Shown: positions 16,347 to 25,090, counted from the stretch's first letter. The stretch is 64,000 nt of DNA from Sphingobium sp. Z007 (GCF_900013425.1 NZ_FBXK01000001.1:40001-104000); one strand, 5' to 3'. Translations and numbers: made by a program. Notes: a model not told the origin generated them from the sequence alone.

Positions 16347-19300
16347 TCATTCGGCCGGCTGCAATGCAGCGTCGGCTTCCGGGCGCCGGCGGCGGGCGAA
16401 GCGATCGCCCAGCGCGCGGCATACGACATAGAAGGTGGGGGTGAAGAGCAGACCGAAAGCCGTCACGCCGGCCATGCCGAAGAACACCGCCGTCCCCAGC
16501 GCCTGCCGGAGTTCAGCCCCTGCGCCGGTCGCGATCACCAGGGGCACTGCGCCCAGGATAAAGGCGAAGCTGGTCATCAGGATCGGGCGCAACCGGGTCT
16601 GCGCCGCCTGCACCGCGGCTTCGACCGGCGACAATCCCTGTTCCTCCTCCGCCTGCTTGGCGAATTCCACCACCAGGATGGCGTTCTTCGCAGCCAGCGC
16701 GATCAGCACCACCAGGCCGATCTGCGTCAGGATATTATTGTCCATGCCCCGCAGGTTGATGCCCAGCATCGCGGCGAACAGGCACATCGGCACGATCAGG
16801 ATGATCGCAAGCGGCAGCGTCAGGCTTTCATATTGCGCCGCCAGCACCAGGAAGACGAAGAAGACGGCCATGCCGAAGACGATACCGGCGGTGTTGCCAG
16901 CAGTCTTTTGCTGATAGGCGATGCCGGTCCATTCGCTGGCATAGCCTTCGGGCAGCGCCGCGCTCATCTTGTCGATGGTCGTGAGCGACTGGCCGGAGGA
17001 ATAGCCGGGCGCCGTGTCGCCATCCACCTCCACCGCGGGCAACAGATTATAGCGCACCACGCGGTAGGGGCCGGTCTTGTCGCGGAAGGTCGCGACCGAA
17101 CCGATCGGCACCATGCCGCCGGCATTGGACCGGGTCTTGAGGTTGGCGATATCCGCCACAGTCCCGCGATGCTGCGCATCCGCCTGCGCCGTGACGCGAT
17201 AGGTCCGGCCGAGCAGGTTGAAGTCGTTGACGAAGGTAGACCCCAGATAGACCTGCATCGCTTCGAACACGCGCTCCGGGGGCACGCCGAGCAGGTCGGC
17301 CTTGGCCCGATCGACATCGGCGTAGATGCGCGGGGTGCTGACGTCGAACAGGGTATAGATCATGTTGAGGCCGGGCGTTTGGTTGGCCTTGCCAATGAAG
17401 TCTTGCGCAACTTTGTTCAGTTCGGCGTAGCCACGGTCCTGCCGGTCCTCCAGCATGATGCGATAGCCGCTGCCCGACCCGATGCCCTGGATCACCGGCG
17501 GCGGCACCAGCAGGATGCGCGCCTTGTCATAGCCGGCGACCGCCTTGTTCGCCTCCGCCATGATCCCGGCATAGGTGACGCCTTCCTTCTTGCGTTCGGC
17601 AAAGCTGTTGAACGGGAAGTAGATCGCGGCGGAATTGGGGGCGGCGGTCTGCGACGGGCCATCAAAGCCGGCGAACATCACCGCGCCGCGTAGGCCCTTG
17701 ATTGGCAGGATCTTGTCCGCCACTTCGCGCGTCACCTTGTCGGTGCGTTCGAGCGACGCGCCGGAGGGGAGTTGCACCACGGCCAGGAAATAGCCCTGGT
17801 CCTGCGACGGGATGAATCCCGCGGGCGTCACCCAGAACAGGCCCGCCGTCGCCACGATGAGCCCAGCATAGGTCGCCAGCATCTTCTTGGGCCGGGCGAC
17901 CAGCCAGCGGGTGAGGCGGGCATAGCCCTCGCTCATCCGATCAAAGCCGTTGTTAAAGCCATCGACGGCGACGCCCAGCTTCTGCCGCCACAGCGGGTCG
18001 TTGCTGCGGTCTCGCGGACCGTGCTTGGCGTGCAGCAGCAGGGCGGCGGCGGCAGGCGACAGGGTGAGAGACAGTATCAGGGAGATGATCGTCGCGGTCG
18101 AAATGGTGACCGCGAACTGCTGGTAGAAGGCACCGGAAATGCCGGTGATGAAGAGCGTCGGCACGAACACCGCGCACAGCACCAGCACAATCGCCACCAG
18201 CGCGCCCGACACCTCGTCCATCGACGTCCGTGCGGCCTCCAGGGGAGTCATGCCCTGGCCGATATTGCGCTCCACATTTTCGACCACCACGATGGCGTCA
18301 TCGACGACGATGCCGATCGCCAGCACCAGGCCGAACAACGACAAGTTGTTGAGCGAATAGCCCAGGCCCGCCAGGATCGTTGCCGTGCCGATCAGCGATA
18401 CGGGAATAGCGATGATCGGGATGATCGCTGCGCGCCAGTTTTGCAGGAAGACGAGGATGACGAGGACAACCAGCAGCACGGCTTCGATCAGCGTGTGATA
18501 GACCGCGTCGATCGACTGGCTGATAAATTCGGTGGGATTATAGATGACGCTATATTCCAGCCCCTTGGGAAAGCGCTGGGACAGTTGGTCCATTTCCGCC
18601 TTCACATGCTCCGCCGCGTCGAGCGCGTTGGAACCGGGGCGCTGCATCACCGCGATGACGACGGTGGGCTTGTTCGACAGATAGGTGTTGATCGCATAAT
18701 CCTGCGCGCCCAGTTCAACGCGGGCAACGTCGCGCACGCGGACCTGCCGGCCATTGGCGTCGCTGCGGATCACGATGTTGGCGAACTGGTCGGGTGAGGT
18801 CAGGCGACCCTGCATCTCGACGCCGAGCTGGAAGGCTTCGCCGCGATCATAGGGCGGCTGGCCGATCGCGCCGGCCGACACCTGAACATTCTGCGCCCGC
18901 AGCGCCGACACGATTTCGCCCGCCGTGAGGTCCATCGCGGCGGCGCGGCCCGGATCGATCCAGACCCGCATCGCATAGTCGCGTGACCCGAACAGTTGCA
19001 CGTCACCCACGCCGTCGAGCCGGGCCAGCCGGTCACGGACCTGCGTCAACGCGTAGTTGGAGAGGTAATTGCGATCGAACGTGCCGTCGGGCGACTGGAG
19101 ATTGACCACCATCAGAAATTCGGGCGTCGTCTTGCGCGTCACCACGCCCAAGCGCTGCACCTCTTCGGGCAAGCGCGGCACGGCGACGGCGACGCGGTTC
19201 TGGACCAGCACCTGGGCGGCGTCGAGGTCGGTGCCGATCTTGAAAGTGACGGTGATCGTCACCTTCCCGTCGCCGGTCGACTGGCTGCTCTGGTAGAGCA

Positions 19301-19529
19301 TATCGTCGACGCCGTTGATTTCCTGTTCGATCGGTGCGGCCACGGTCGATGCGACTGTTTCGGCGGACGCGCCGGGATATTGGGCGGATACCGTGACCGT
19401 AGGGGGCACGATGTCGGGATATTGGCTGACCGGCAGGCCGATAAAGGCCAGCGCGCCGACCACGGTGATGACCACCGCGATAACGGCGGCGAAGATCGGC
19501 CGGTCGATGAAAAAGCGCGAGAAACGCAT
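16347..19529 (-). CDS. RND multidrug efflux pump inner-membrane transporter (AcrB/MexB type)
   Basis: 1060 residues, the full HAE-1 length. Features include the N-terminal MRFSRFFIDRPIFA, the first membrane helix, two large periplasmic loops, and GIVVDDAIVVVENVER near residue 400 with the paired proton-relay Asp residues. AAKNAILVVEFAK near 940 carries the proton-relay Lys. It is the proton-driven pump of the operon downstream of the periplasmic adaptor. In this setting it may export toxic phenolics, but family members also export antibiotics and solvents. Confidence 0.95.
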   Translation of the reverse strand: MRFSRFFIDRPIFAAVIAVVITVVGALAFIGLPVSQYPDIVPPTVTVSAQYPGASAETVASTVAAPIEQEINGVDDMLYQSSQSTGDGKVTITVTFKIGTDLDAAQVLVQNRVAVAVPRLPEEVQRLGVVTRKTTPEFLMVVNLQSPDGTFDRNYLSNYALTQVRDRLARLDGVGDVQLFGSRDYAMRVWIDPGRAAAMDLTAGEIVSALRAQNVQVSAGAIGQPPYDRGEAFQLGVEMQGRLTSPDQFANIVIRSDANGRQVRVRDVARVELGAQDYAINTYLSNKPTVVIAVMQRPGSNALDAAEHVKAEMDQLSQRFPKGLEYSVIYNPTEFISQSIDAVYHTLIEAVLLVVLVILVFLQNWRAAIIPIIAIPVSLIGTATILAGLGYSLNNLSLFGLVLAIGIVVDDAIVVVENVERNIGQGMTPLEAARTSMDEVSGALVAIVLVLCAVFVPTLFITGISGAFYQQFAVTISTATIISLILSLTLSPAAAALLLHAKHGPRDRSNDPLWRQKLGVAVDGFNNGFDRMSEGYARLTRWLVARPKKMLATYAGLIVATAGLFWVTPAGFIPSQDQGYFLAVVQLPSGASLERTDKVTREVADKILPIKGLRGAVMFAGFDGPSQTAAPNSAAIYFPFNSFAERKKEGVTYAGIMAEANKAVAGYDKARILLVPPPVIQGIGSGSGYRIMLEDRQDRGYAELNKVAQDFIGKANQTPGLNMIYTLFDVSTPRIYADVDRAKADLLGVPPERVFEAMQVYLGSTFVNDFNLLGRTYRVTAQADAQHRGTVADIANLKTRSNAGGMVPIGSVATFRDKTGPYRVVRYNLLPAVEVDGDTAPGYSSGQSLTTIDKMSAALPEGYASEWTGIAYQQKTAGNTAGIVFGMAVFFVFLVLAAQYESLTLPLAIILIVPMCLFAAMLGINLRGMDNNILTQIGLVVLIALAAKNAILVVEFAKQAEEEQGLSPVEAAVQAAQTRLRPILMTSFAFILGAVPLVIATGAGAELRQALGTAVFFGMAGVTAFGLLFTPTFYVVCRALGDRFARRRRPEADAALQPAE

Positions 19530-19568
19530 CGGGCAAGTCCTTTGCGAAGAGCAAAAGGGAGGGCGCGC

Positions 19569-19589
19569 GATCCGCCAGGGCGGCGGATC
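19569..19589. other. Intra-operon hairpin between adaptor and pump genes
   Basis: Perfect arms GATCCGCC and GGCGGATC around a 5-nt loop, in the 93-nt gap between the adaptor stop and the pump start. There is no T-run, so it is more likely an mRNA stability or spacing element than a terminator. Confidence 0.5.
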
Positions 19590-19622
19590 ACGGGCAGGGA
19601 TATTGAGTGAAAGAGGCGGCTG

Positions 19623-20894
19623 TTACCGCTCGAAGGTCGCCTGCGACGCGACCGGCGCGGCCCCGTCAGTGGGCGTGATCGGCGCAGCCACCGCCCGGAT
19701 CGCGGCGCCGCGGCTCGCGACCTTCGCGCCGGGCATGGCGGCCTGCACATTGGCCACGACCACCTTGTCCTGCGGCGAGAGGCCCGAACGGATGATCCGC
19801 AGCCCGTCAACCAGCGGCCCCAGCTGCACCGGCTTGGCGGCGACGACATCGTCGCGGCCGACCACCAGCACCGTCTTGAGCGCTTGGTCGGACTGGATCG
19901 CCGCGTCCGGGACCAGCAGGGCATTGACCTTGCCGCCGCTGGACAGGCGCATATTGCCGAACAGGCCGGGGGTCAGGAACAGGTCGGGATTGCTGAGGAC
20001 GGCGCGGCCGCGAATGGTGCCCGACCGGGGATCGAGCCCATTATCGGTAAAATCGAGCCGCCCCTTCCAGCGATAATCAGCTTCATCCTGCAAGCGGATT
20101 TCCACCTCGCCGCCTTTGCCCTCCGCATGGTCGCGCTGTGATTTTAGGAACAGCGCTTCGGAGGCGTCGAAGCTGAAATAGATCGGGTCGAGCGCATTGA
20201 TCGTGGTGAGCAGACTGGCGCCAGCGCCTTCCGCCCCCGACACCAGATTGCCGATATCGACCTTCCGGTCGGACACCCGGCCGGAAATGGGGGCGCGGAC
20301 CAAGGTAAATTCGACATCCAGCGCGCGGGTCCGGGCGCGAGCGTCGGCCGCCGCAAGCGCCGCCTGCGCGGCTTGCAGGCGGGCGCGCAGCGTGTCGATC
20401 TCGCTGGCTGACACCGCTTCGTCGCCGGACAGGCGCTGAACGCGGGCATAATCGGCCTGCGCCAGTCGCAGCCCGCTGCGCGCGCTGGCGACATTGGCCT
20501 GGGCTTCGGCGAGCGCCGCAAGGAAGGGCCGCTGGTCGAGCGTGAAGAGCAACTGCCCCTTGCGCACGACATCGCCGTCGCGAAAATGGATCGCCGTCAC
20601 CGGCCCCGACACGCGTGGCCGGACATCGACCGTCTGACTGGGGGCGAAGCGGCCGACATAATCGTCCCACTGCACCACCTGCCGCATCAGCGGCGCGGCG
20701 ACGCCCACGGTCACCACCGGCGCAGCGGACGCCTGCGCCTGCGGCTGGCCCGCATATTGCCAGGTCACGCCCCCGACGATCGCCAGCGCCAGCGCGGCCC
20801 AGGCGACATGCCGCCCGCTCCAGCGCTTGCCCGCATTGTCCGACCGGATTGCCCCGGTCGGCGTGTCGGCATCGATCTCCGTGATCATGTTCAT
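19623..20894 (-). CDS. RND periplasmic adaptor (membrane fusion protein, MexA/AcrA type)
   Basis: 423 residues. A cytoplasmic N-terminus and one anchor helix (VAWAALALAIVGGVTWQYA, residues about 30-48) precede a lipoyl/hairpin domain (RVSGPVTAIHFRDGDVVRKGQLLFTLD). A coiled-coil hairpin follows (residues about 130-200), then the second lipoyl half (APISGRVSDRKVDIGNLV) and beta-barrel. It lacks a lipobox and so is anchored by its helix. The start overlaps the stop of the small upstream gene by 4 nt. It connects the pump to the outer-membrane factor. Confidence 0.93.
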   Translation of the reverse strand: MNMITEIDADTPTGAIRSDNAGKRWSGRHVAWAALALAIVGGVTWQYAGQPQAQASAAPVVTVGVAAPLMRQVVQWDDYVGRFAPSQTVDVRPRVSGPVTAIHFRDGDVVRKGQLLFTLDQRPFLAALAEAQANVASARSGLRLAQADYARVQRLSGDEAVSASEIDTLRARLQAAQAALAAADARARTRALDVEFTLVRAPISGRVSDRKVDIGNLVSGAEGAGASLLTTINALDPIYFSFDASEALFLKSQRDHAEGKGGEVEIRLQDEADYRWKGRLDFTDNGLDPRSGTIRGRAVLSNPDLFLTPGLFGNMRLSSGGKVNALLVPDAAIQSDQALKTVLVVGRDDVVAAKPVQLGPLVDGLRIIRSGLSPQDKVVVANVQAAMPGAKVASRGAAIRAVAAPITPTDGAAPVASQATFER

Positions 20895-21292
20895 GCAGAA
20901 ATCCCTTTGATGCTGTGGCGCGCGGCGGTGATCGCGGACAGGAGCAGTTCAAGCTGACCCTCGCTGAAACCGGCGTTGCGGAAATCGGTGATGGCGGACG
21001 GGCGCACGGCAAAGCCGTTGTGCCAGCTATCCACGGCGAGGCGCCGCAGCGCTTCCAGCCGCTTGCTGGCGAGCCGGAAATGCGGTTGCGGCCCGAAGAT
21101 CATGGTCTTGATCCGGGTCCAGAGGCCCGGTTCGCGCAGCGATGCCATGCCGTCGCGGCGGGCGAGTTGCACCACCTGCCATTCGGTCGGCGAAAAGCCG
21201 ATGGCGGTCGCCATGATACGGTCGCGCACCGCAGACAAAGGGATGCCATCCCCCACCGCGAGCAGCGGCTGGGCAAAATCAATATAGGCCAT
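20891..21292 (-). CDS. Small protein of unknown function at the head of the efflux operon
   Basis: 133 residues, no family recognised and no signal peptide or membrane segment. The ATG at 21292 follows AGGGGACG, and the stop overlaps the adaptor start (ATGA), so it is coupled to the efflux genes. It is rich in helix-forming residues (GFSPTEWQVVQLARRDG; FRLASKRLEALRRLAVDSWHNG), and its basic C-terminal half suggests a small alpha-helical cytoplasmic protein. A regulatory or accessory role for the pump is possible but unsupported beyond position. Confidence 0.7.
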   Translation of the reverse strand: MAYIDFAQPLLAVGDGIPLSAVRDRIMATAIGFSPTEWQVVQLARRDGMASLREPGLWTRIKTMIFGPQPHFRLASKRLEALRRLAVDSWHNGFAVRPSAITDFRNAGFSEGQLELLLSAITAARHSIKGISA

Positions 21293-21474
21293 GATATTCG
21301 TCCCCTGATTGCGCGCATGATGGCCGCGCCATCCGTTCAGGATGAGCAGCACCGTCTCCCGAACCCCGGTGGGATCGGAATGCGCAGCGGCATACGCAGC
21401 AGGGCGTTCACCCCGTCCGGCATGACCAGATGTTGATGTAGATGCGGCGCGCCGAAACGGCCGTTACGTCGATG

Positions 21475-21507
21475 TCACTTGCAGATACGTAAACAGGTAA
21501 TAGGCAT
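21475..21507 (-). CDS. Possible 10-residue leader peptide in the efflux operon 5' leader
   Basis: ATG at 21507 is preceded by AAGGAGG at ideal spacing and encodes MPITCLRICK before a TGA. The ribosome site is better than those of most genes here. It lies between the efflux promoter and the first operon gene, about 180 nt upstream of the latter. After the TGA the same frame stays open for 45 more codons, so a longer gene broken by a nonsense change is an alternative reading. Confidence 0.35.
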   Translation of the reverse strand: MPITCLRICK

Positions 21508-21543
21508 GGAGCCTCCTTCGAGGCTGTGCCTCAACCGGATTTC

Positions 21544-21557
21544 ATACTTATCGGTAT
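21544..21557 (-). promoter_or_regulatory. TetR-type operator in the efflux operon promoter
   Basis: ATACTTATCGGTAT matches the perfect dyad at the TetR gene in 12 of 14 positions. On the minus strand TTGACG, a 16-nt spacer and TATATA directly precede it (TATATACCGATAAGTATG). The TetR gene promoter has the same arrangement, so repression of the pump by this TetR protein is likely. The 250-nt leader downstream holds the possible leader peptide. Confidence 0.7.
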
Positions 21558-21641
21558 ATAATGCGATGCCGCATCTCGTCAACCGCTTTCTGTACCGCTT
21601 GGTAAAAATTTATGAAGCGGTGCTGAACGGGACGGAGAGGC

Positions 21642-22253
21642 TCAGGCGGTGGGCCACATCGCCAGGGTAGTTTCGACCAGTTGTTCGAGCTGCGCCGGGG
21701 TCGCGCCGCCGCTGGCCTGTACGCCCATGCCCTGTATGACGGCGGTCAGATAGGTGGCGAGCGCGGCAGGCTCGACCCCGGCCGGCAGGTCGCCTTGCGC
21801 CTTCGCGCGCTCCAGCCGTTCCACCAGCGCCTTGTCGGACGAAGCGCGGCGCGCGATCACGTCGGTCTTGATCGAGTCGGCCTGAGTCGTGCAGGCGACC
21901 ATCGAGATCACGCCCAGGCAGGCGCGGGGATCATTGCCACCGGTCTGGATCTGGAGCGTGCCACGCAGCAACCGTTCGGCCACACCGCGCGCGGTGGGCG
22001 CATCGAGGGCGGAGCGCATATAACAGAGCTTGTCGCGCTCATAGAGGTCCAGCGCCTTGTGAAACAAGGCTTCCTTATTGCCGAAACAGGCGTAAAGGCT
22101 GGGCTTGGTGATGCCCATCGCCTCGGTCAGCTCAGCCAAGGACGCGCCTTCATAGCCGCGGGTCCAGAAGACCTGGAGCGCAGCCGACAGGGCTTCCTCA
22201 GGATCAAATTCCCTAGGGCGTCCTCTCGTTACGGGTTCGACTGCCATTTTCAT
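21642..22253 (-). CDS. TetR/AcrR-family repressor, likely of the efflux operon
   Basis: 203 residues: N-terminal helix-turn-helix (ALSAALQVFWTRGYEGASLAELTEAMGITKPSLYACFGNKEALF, residues about 20-64) and a ligand-binding C-terminal domain. The GRPREFDPEEAL start is typical of the AcrR group with a TetR_C_6-like tail. The start codon at 22253 overlaps the operator and no ribosome site precedes it; the second ATG is at 22247. The -10 region is so close that the mRNA may begin at or near the ATG (leaderless). It lies upstream of and parallel to the efflux operon. Confidence 0.9.
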   Translation of the reverse strand: MKMAVEPVTRGRPREFDPEEALSAALQVFWTRGYEGASLAELTEAMGITKPSLYACFGNKEALFHKALDLYERDKLCYMRSALDAPTARGVAERLLRGTLQIQTGGNDPRACLGVISMVACTTQADSIKTDVIARRASSDKALVERLERAKAQGDLPAGVEPAALATYLTAVIQGMGVQASGGATPAQLEQLVETTLAMWPTA

Positions 22254-22265
22254 ACCGATCGGTAT
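22252..22265 (-). promoter_or_regulatory. ATACCGATCGGTAT operator at the TetR gene start
   Basis: A perfect 14-nt palindrome overlapping the TetR start codon and following TATATA on the minus strand (TGGACA, 16-nt spacer, TATATA). It fits autorepression and is matched by the site at 21544. Confidence 0.8.
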
Positions 22266-22313
22266 ATAGGCATGGCGGCGCGATTGTCCAGATGAACCCG
22301 CGCCGCCTGATCG

Positions 22314-22354
22314 ATAAATTCGCGTTTATGATATACCCATATCCGTGAATTTAT
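22314..22354 (+). promoter_or_regulatory. Nested inverted repeat upstream of the MetE-like operon
   Basis: Outer arms ATAAATTCGCG and CGTGAATTTAT (10 of 11 paired) enclose an inner dyad, GATATACCCATATC (22330-22343). It ends 33 nt before the MetE-like gene start. The operon's own IclR-type regulator is a natural candidate to bind here. Confidence 0.45.
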
Positions 22355-22387
22355 GGCACTTGTCTTCCGACCAAGGGAGAGAGATGC

Positions 22388-23524
22388 ATGACCATAGCCA
22401 CCACCCATGTCGGCAGCCTGCCGCGCGGAAACGCGCTGACCCCGCTGTTGCTGGCCCGTGACAAGGGCGAGCCCTATGACGCCGCCGCGTTCGACACGGC
22501 GGTCCAGCTGGCGGTGAGCGAAGCGGTCGCGGCACAGATCGACGCGGGCGTGTCCATCGTCAGCGACGGCGAACTGGGGAAGGTCGGCTATTCCACCTAT
22601 ATGATCGAGCGCCTGTCCGGCTTTGGCGGGCATATCGACCGCAAGGTCGCAGCCGATCTCGCGCCCCTGCCCGAATTGCGCCAGAAGTTGGCGGCCATCA
22701 TGGGATCGCAGGAATTTACCCGTGCCTCCTGCATCGGCCCGGTGCGACTGGTGACGCTGGAGCCGCTGCACGACGACATTCGGCGGTTCAAGGCGGCGCT
22801 GGCTGATCACCCCGGCACCCGCGCCTTCATGAACGCGGCCTCCCCCGGCCTCATCACCGCCTTTCAGGTCAATCGCCACTATCCCAGCCATGAAGCCTAT
22901 CTGGCCGACCTGGTCGATGCGATGCGCGAGGAATATGAGACGATCGTCGCCGCGGGATTCGACCTGCAACTCGATTGCCCCGACCTCGCCATGTCGCGCC
23001 ACACCGGTTATCAGGATGCGAGCGAGGAAGAGTTCGTCAAGATCGCCGCCGCCAATGTTGAAGCGTTGAACGCCGCCACCGCCAACATACCGGCGGACCG
23101 GATGCGGATGCATATTTGCTGGGGCAATTATGAAGGGCCGCACGATCATGACATTCCGCTGGAAAAGGTGATCGACATCATATTGGCCGCCCGCCCGGCG
23201 ACCATACTGTTCGAAGGCGCCAATCCGTGCCACGAACATGAATGGACGGTGTGGCGCGATGCGGCCCAGCGTGGCGTCTTGCCGGACGACAAGATATTGG
23301 CTCCCGGCCTGATCGATACCTGTTCCAACTATGTCGAACATCCCGAACTGATCGCCCAGCGGATCGAACGCTTCGCCGGGATCGTCGGCAAGGACCGGGT
23401 GATCGCCAGCACCGATTGCGGCTTCGGCACCTTTGCGGGATATGGCAAGATCGATCCGGCTGTGACGTGGAAGAAGCTACGGTCGCTGCGCGCTGGGGCG
23501 GACCTGGCGGACGCCAGATTGTGA
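22388..23524 (+). CDS. Cobalamin-independent methionine synthase II-like (MetE C-terminal domain) methyltransferase
   Basis: 378 residues, about half of full-length MetE; it corresponds to the catalytic C-terminal barrel only. A zinc site is visible: His242 and Cys244 (MHICWG), Glu276 (LFEGANP) and Cys344 (STDCGFG). These match the His-x-Cys/Glu/Cys ligands of MetE. Such short relatives transfer alkyl groups to or from thiols; their physiological partners differ and are often unknown. GGGAGAGAG precedes the ATG. It heads an operon with a SnoaL-like and an IclR gene. Near a tetrahydrofolate-dependent O-demethylase gene, a role in methyl or thiol chemistry of aromatic degradation is conceivable. 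Confidence 0.85.
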   Translation: MTIATTHVGSLPRGNALTPLLLARDKGEPYDAAAFDTAVQLAVSEAVAAQIDAGVSIVSDGELGKVGYSTYMIERLSGFGGHIDRKVAADLAPLPELRQKLAAIMGSQEFTRASCIGPVRLVTLEPLHDDIRRFKAALADHPGTRAFMNAASPGLITAFQVNRHYPSHEAYLADLVDAMREEYETIVAAGFDLQLDCPDLAMSRHTGYQDASEEEFVKIAAANVEALNAATANIPADRMRMHICWGNYEGPHDHDIPLEKVIDIILAARPATILFEGANPCHEHEWTVWRDAAQRGVLPDDKILAPGLIDTCSNYVEHPELIAQRIERFAGIVGKDRVIASTDCGFGTFAGYGKIDPAVTWKKLRSLRAGADLADARL

Positions 23525-23910
23525 CGGACGACGAGCGTCGCGCCATCGAGCAGGATTGCGCCCGGCTGGTCGCACTCTACGCCAATCTCAACGATGCGGG
23601 CCGATGGGCGGATGTCGCGGCGCTCTATGCGCCCGATGGCCGCATGGCGCGCCCGACCGCGCCCGGTGAATGGACGGAGGGACGCGACGCGATCCTGGCC
23701 GCCTTCCTCGCCCGGCCGGCGCGGACCACGCGGCATGTCTGTTCCAATGTCGTGATCGACGTGCTGAGCGAGGGCGAAGCGACGGGGGAAAGCGCGATGC
23801 TGCTGTTCACCGGCGAAGGCGGCCCGAAAGTCGGTTCCTTTCACGACCGTTTCGTGCGCATAGAGACAGGCTGGCGCTTTGCCGAAAGGCGGGGCAGCCT
23901 GACGTTTTAA
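23521..23910 (+). CDS. SnoaL/NTF2-like protein
   Basis: 129 residues from a GTG at 23521 that overlaps the MetE-like stop (GTGA). The NTF2 pattern is clear: paired helices (DDERRAIEQDCARLVALYANLNDAGRWADVAALY), the APDGRM strand, and a final FHDRFVRIETGWRFAERR strand pair. This is a common form among ring-hydroxylase small-subunit-like and isomerase/lyase NTF2 proteins. Tight coupling to the MetE-like gene suggests they serve one pathway. Function not assignable. Confidence 0.78.
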   Translation: MTDDERRAIEQDCARLVALYANLNDAGRWADVAALYAPDGRMARPTAPGEWTEGRDAILAAFLARPARTTRHVCSNVVIDVLSEGEATGESAMLLFTGEGGPKVGSFHDRFVRIETGWRFAERRGSLTF

Positions 23911-23928
23911 TTGGGGGTTCGCTGAACC

Positions 23929-24690
23929 ATGAATGGCACCACGCCGTCCACCGTCAAATCGGCGATGCGTACCATCGACATCATCGAATATGTCGTGGCG
24001 CGTCCGGCAGGCGTGGTGGCGCAGGAGATCGCCGCCGGCCTGGCTATCCCGGTCAGCAGCCTGTCCTACCTGCTCGCGACGCTGGCGGAACGCCACTATC
24101 TGACCCGCGAAGGGCGGCGTTACCTGCCCGGCCCTGCGCTGGAGCGGCTGGCGTCGCCGAGGATCGCCATGTCGCTGGCCGACAAGGTCCGGCCGCTGGT
24201 CAAGTCGCTGCGGTTGCAGATGAACGAGACCGCGTCCTTCTTCATCCGCGACGGCTGGCATCTGGAAGCGATCGTCACCGAGACGGCCGAACAATCGCTG
24301 CGCTATTCTATCAGCGTCGGCACGCGCAGTCCGCTCCATTGCCTGGCGGCGGGCAAGGCGCTGCTGGCCACCATGAGCGACGAGGAACTCGACGGCTATT
24401 TCGCGCAGGCGCGGCTGGAGAGCTTCACCCCCAGCAGCATCACTGACGAGGCGCAGTTGCGCGCCGAACTGGCGGAGGTCCGCGCCACCGGCATCGGCCG
24501 CACGCGCGAGGAATATACGCCGGGCATTTGCGGCCTGGGCATGGCGGTGATGGTGGACGATGTGGCGGTCGGCGCGTTTGCGCTGGCGATTCCCGTGCCG
24601 CGTTTCACCGCCGACGTGGAAGGGCGGACCATCGCCAAGCTGGAGCAGGCGGTCAGCCTTTTCACCGCCGCGGAGATGCCGGCGGTCTAA
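23929..24690 (+). CDS. IclR-family transcriptional regulator
   Basis: 253 residues: N-terminal winged helix (KSAMRTIDIIEYVVARPAGVVAQEIAAGLAIPVSSLSYLLATLAERHYL) and a C-terminal IclR effector domain with HCLAAGKALLATM and YTPGICGLGMAVMV. IclR proteins often regulate aromatic catabolic genes in response to pathway acids. It starts 18 nt after the SnoaL-like gene in the same operon and may bind the nested dyad at 22314-22354. Control of the convergent O-demethylase genes is also possible. Confidence 0.9.
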   Translation: MNGTTPSTVKSAMRTIDIIEYVVARPAGVVAQEIAAGLAIPVSSLSYLLATLAERHYLTREGRRYLPGPALERLASPRIAMSLADKVRPLVKSLRLQMNETASFFIRDGWHLEAIVTETAEQSLRYSISVGTRSPLHCLAAGKALLATMSDEELDGYFAQARLESFTPSSITDEAQLRAELAEVRATGIGRTREEYTPGICGLGMAVMVDDVAVGAFALAIPVPRFTADVEGRTIAKLEQAVSLFTAAEMPAV

Positions 24691-25011
24691 GGCGTAGTGC
24701 GTTATGGACGCGACGGGCCGAAGTATACAGTGTCGTGGGGTGAAACGGGCCAATAGTGTGCGCCAAGCCATAGCGACGCCACGCTGAGGCCACAGATGGG
24801 TCACATCCGCGTCAGGGTGACGCCACACCGACGCCACGACTGGGTCACCGCGACGCGACGCTGACGCGCCCGGCGCGCGACACCGAAGCGACAGGGCGGC
24901 GGAGGAGGTCGGGCAGGCGCGGATATGCTGGTCCATCTACAAGGAGAGATCAGACAAAATCCTACATTGGAAGAGTTTTGGTTGAGCGGGTTAGGGTGGC
25001 TTCCTGCCATT

Positions 25012-25033
25012 CCCCTCCCGCCAGCGGGAGGGG
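25012..25033. repeat. GC-rich perfect hairpin
   Basis: Arms CCCCTCCCGC and GCGGGAGGGG with a 2-nt loop. This is a form common between sphingomonad and other alphaproteobacterial genes; it may help terminate the IclR operon. Confidence 0.6.
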
Positions 25034-25090
25034 GAACATGTCCGCTCTTGGTCGTCACCGGACCAATAGCTTTGCGCGCCCTCATCCCCG

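Noticed and set aside
20891..21292. The small gene before the efflux adaptor as a carboxymuconolactone-decarboxylase-type protein.
   Set aside because: It lacks the HxxxC(xxC) motif region and the pattern of that family; left as unknown.
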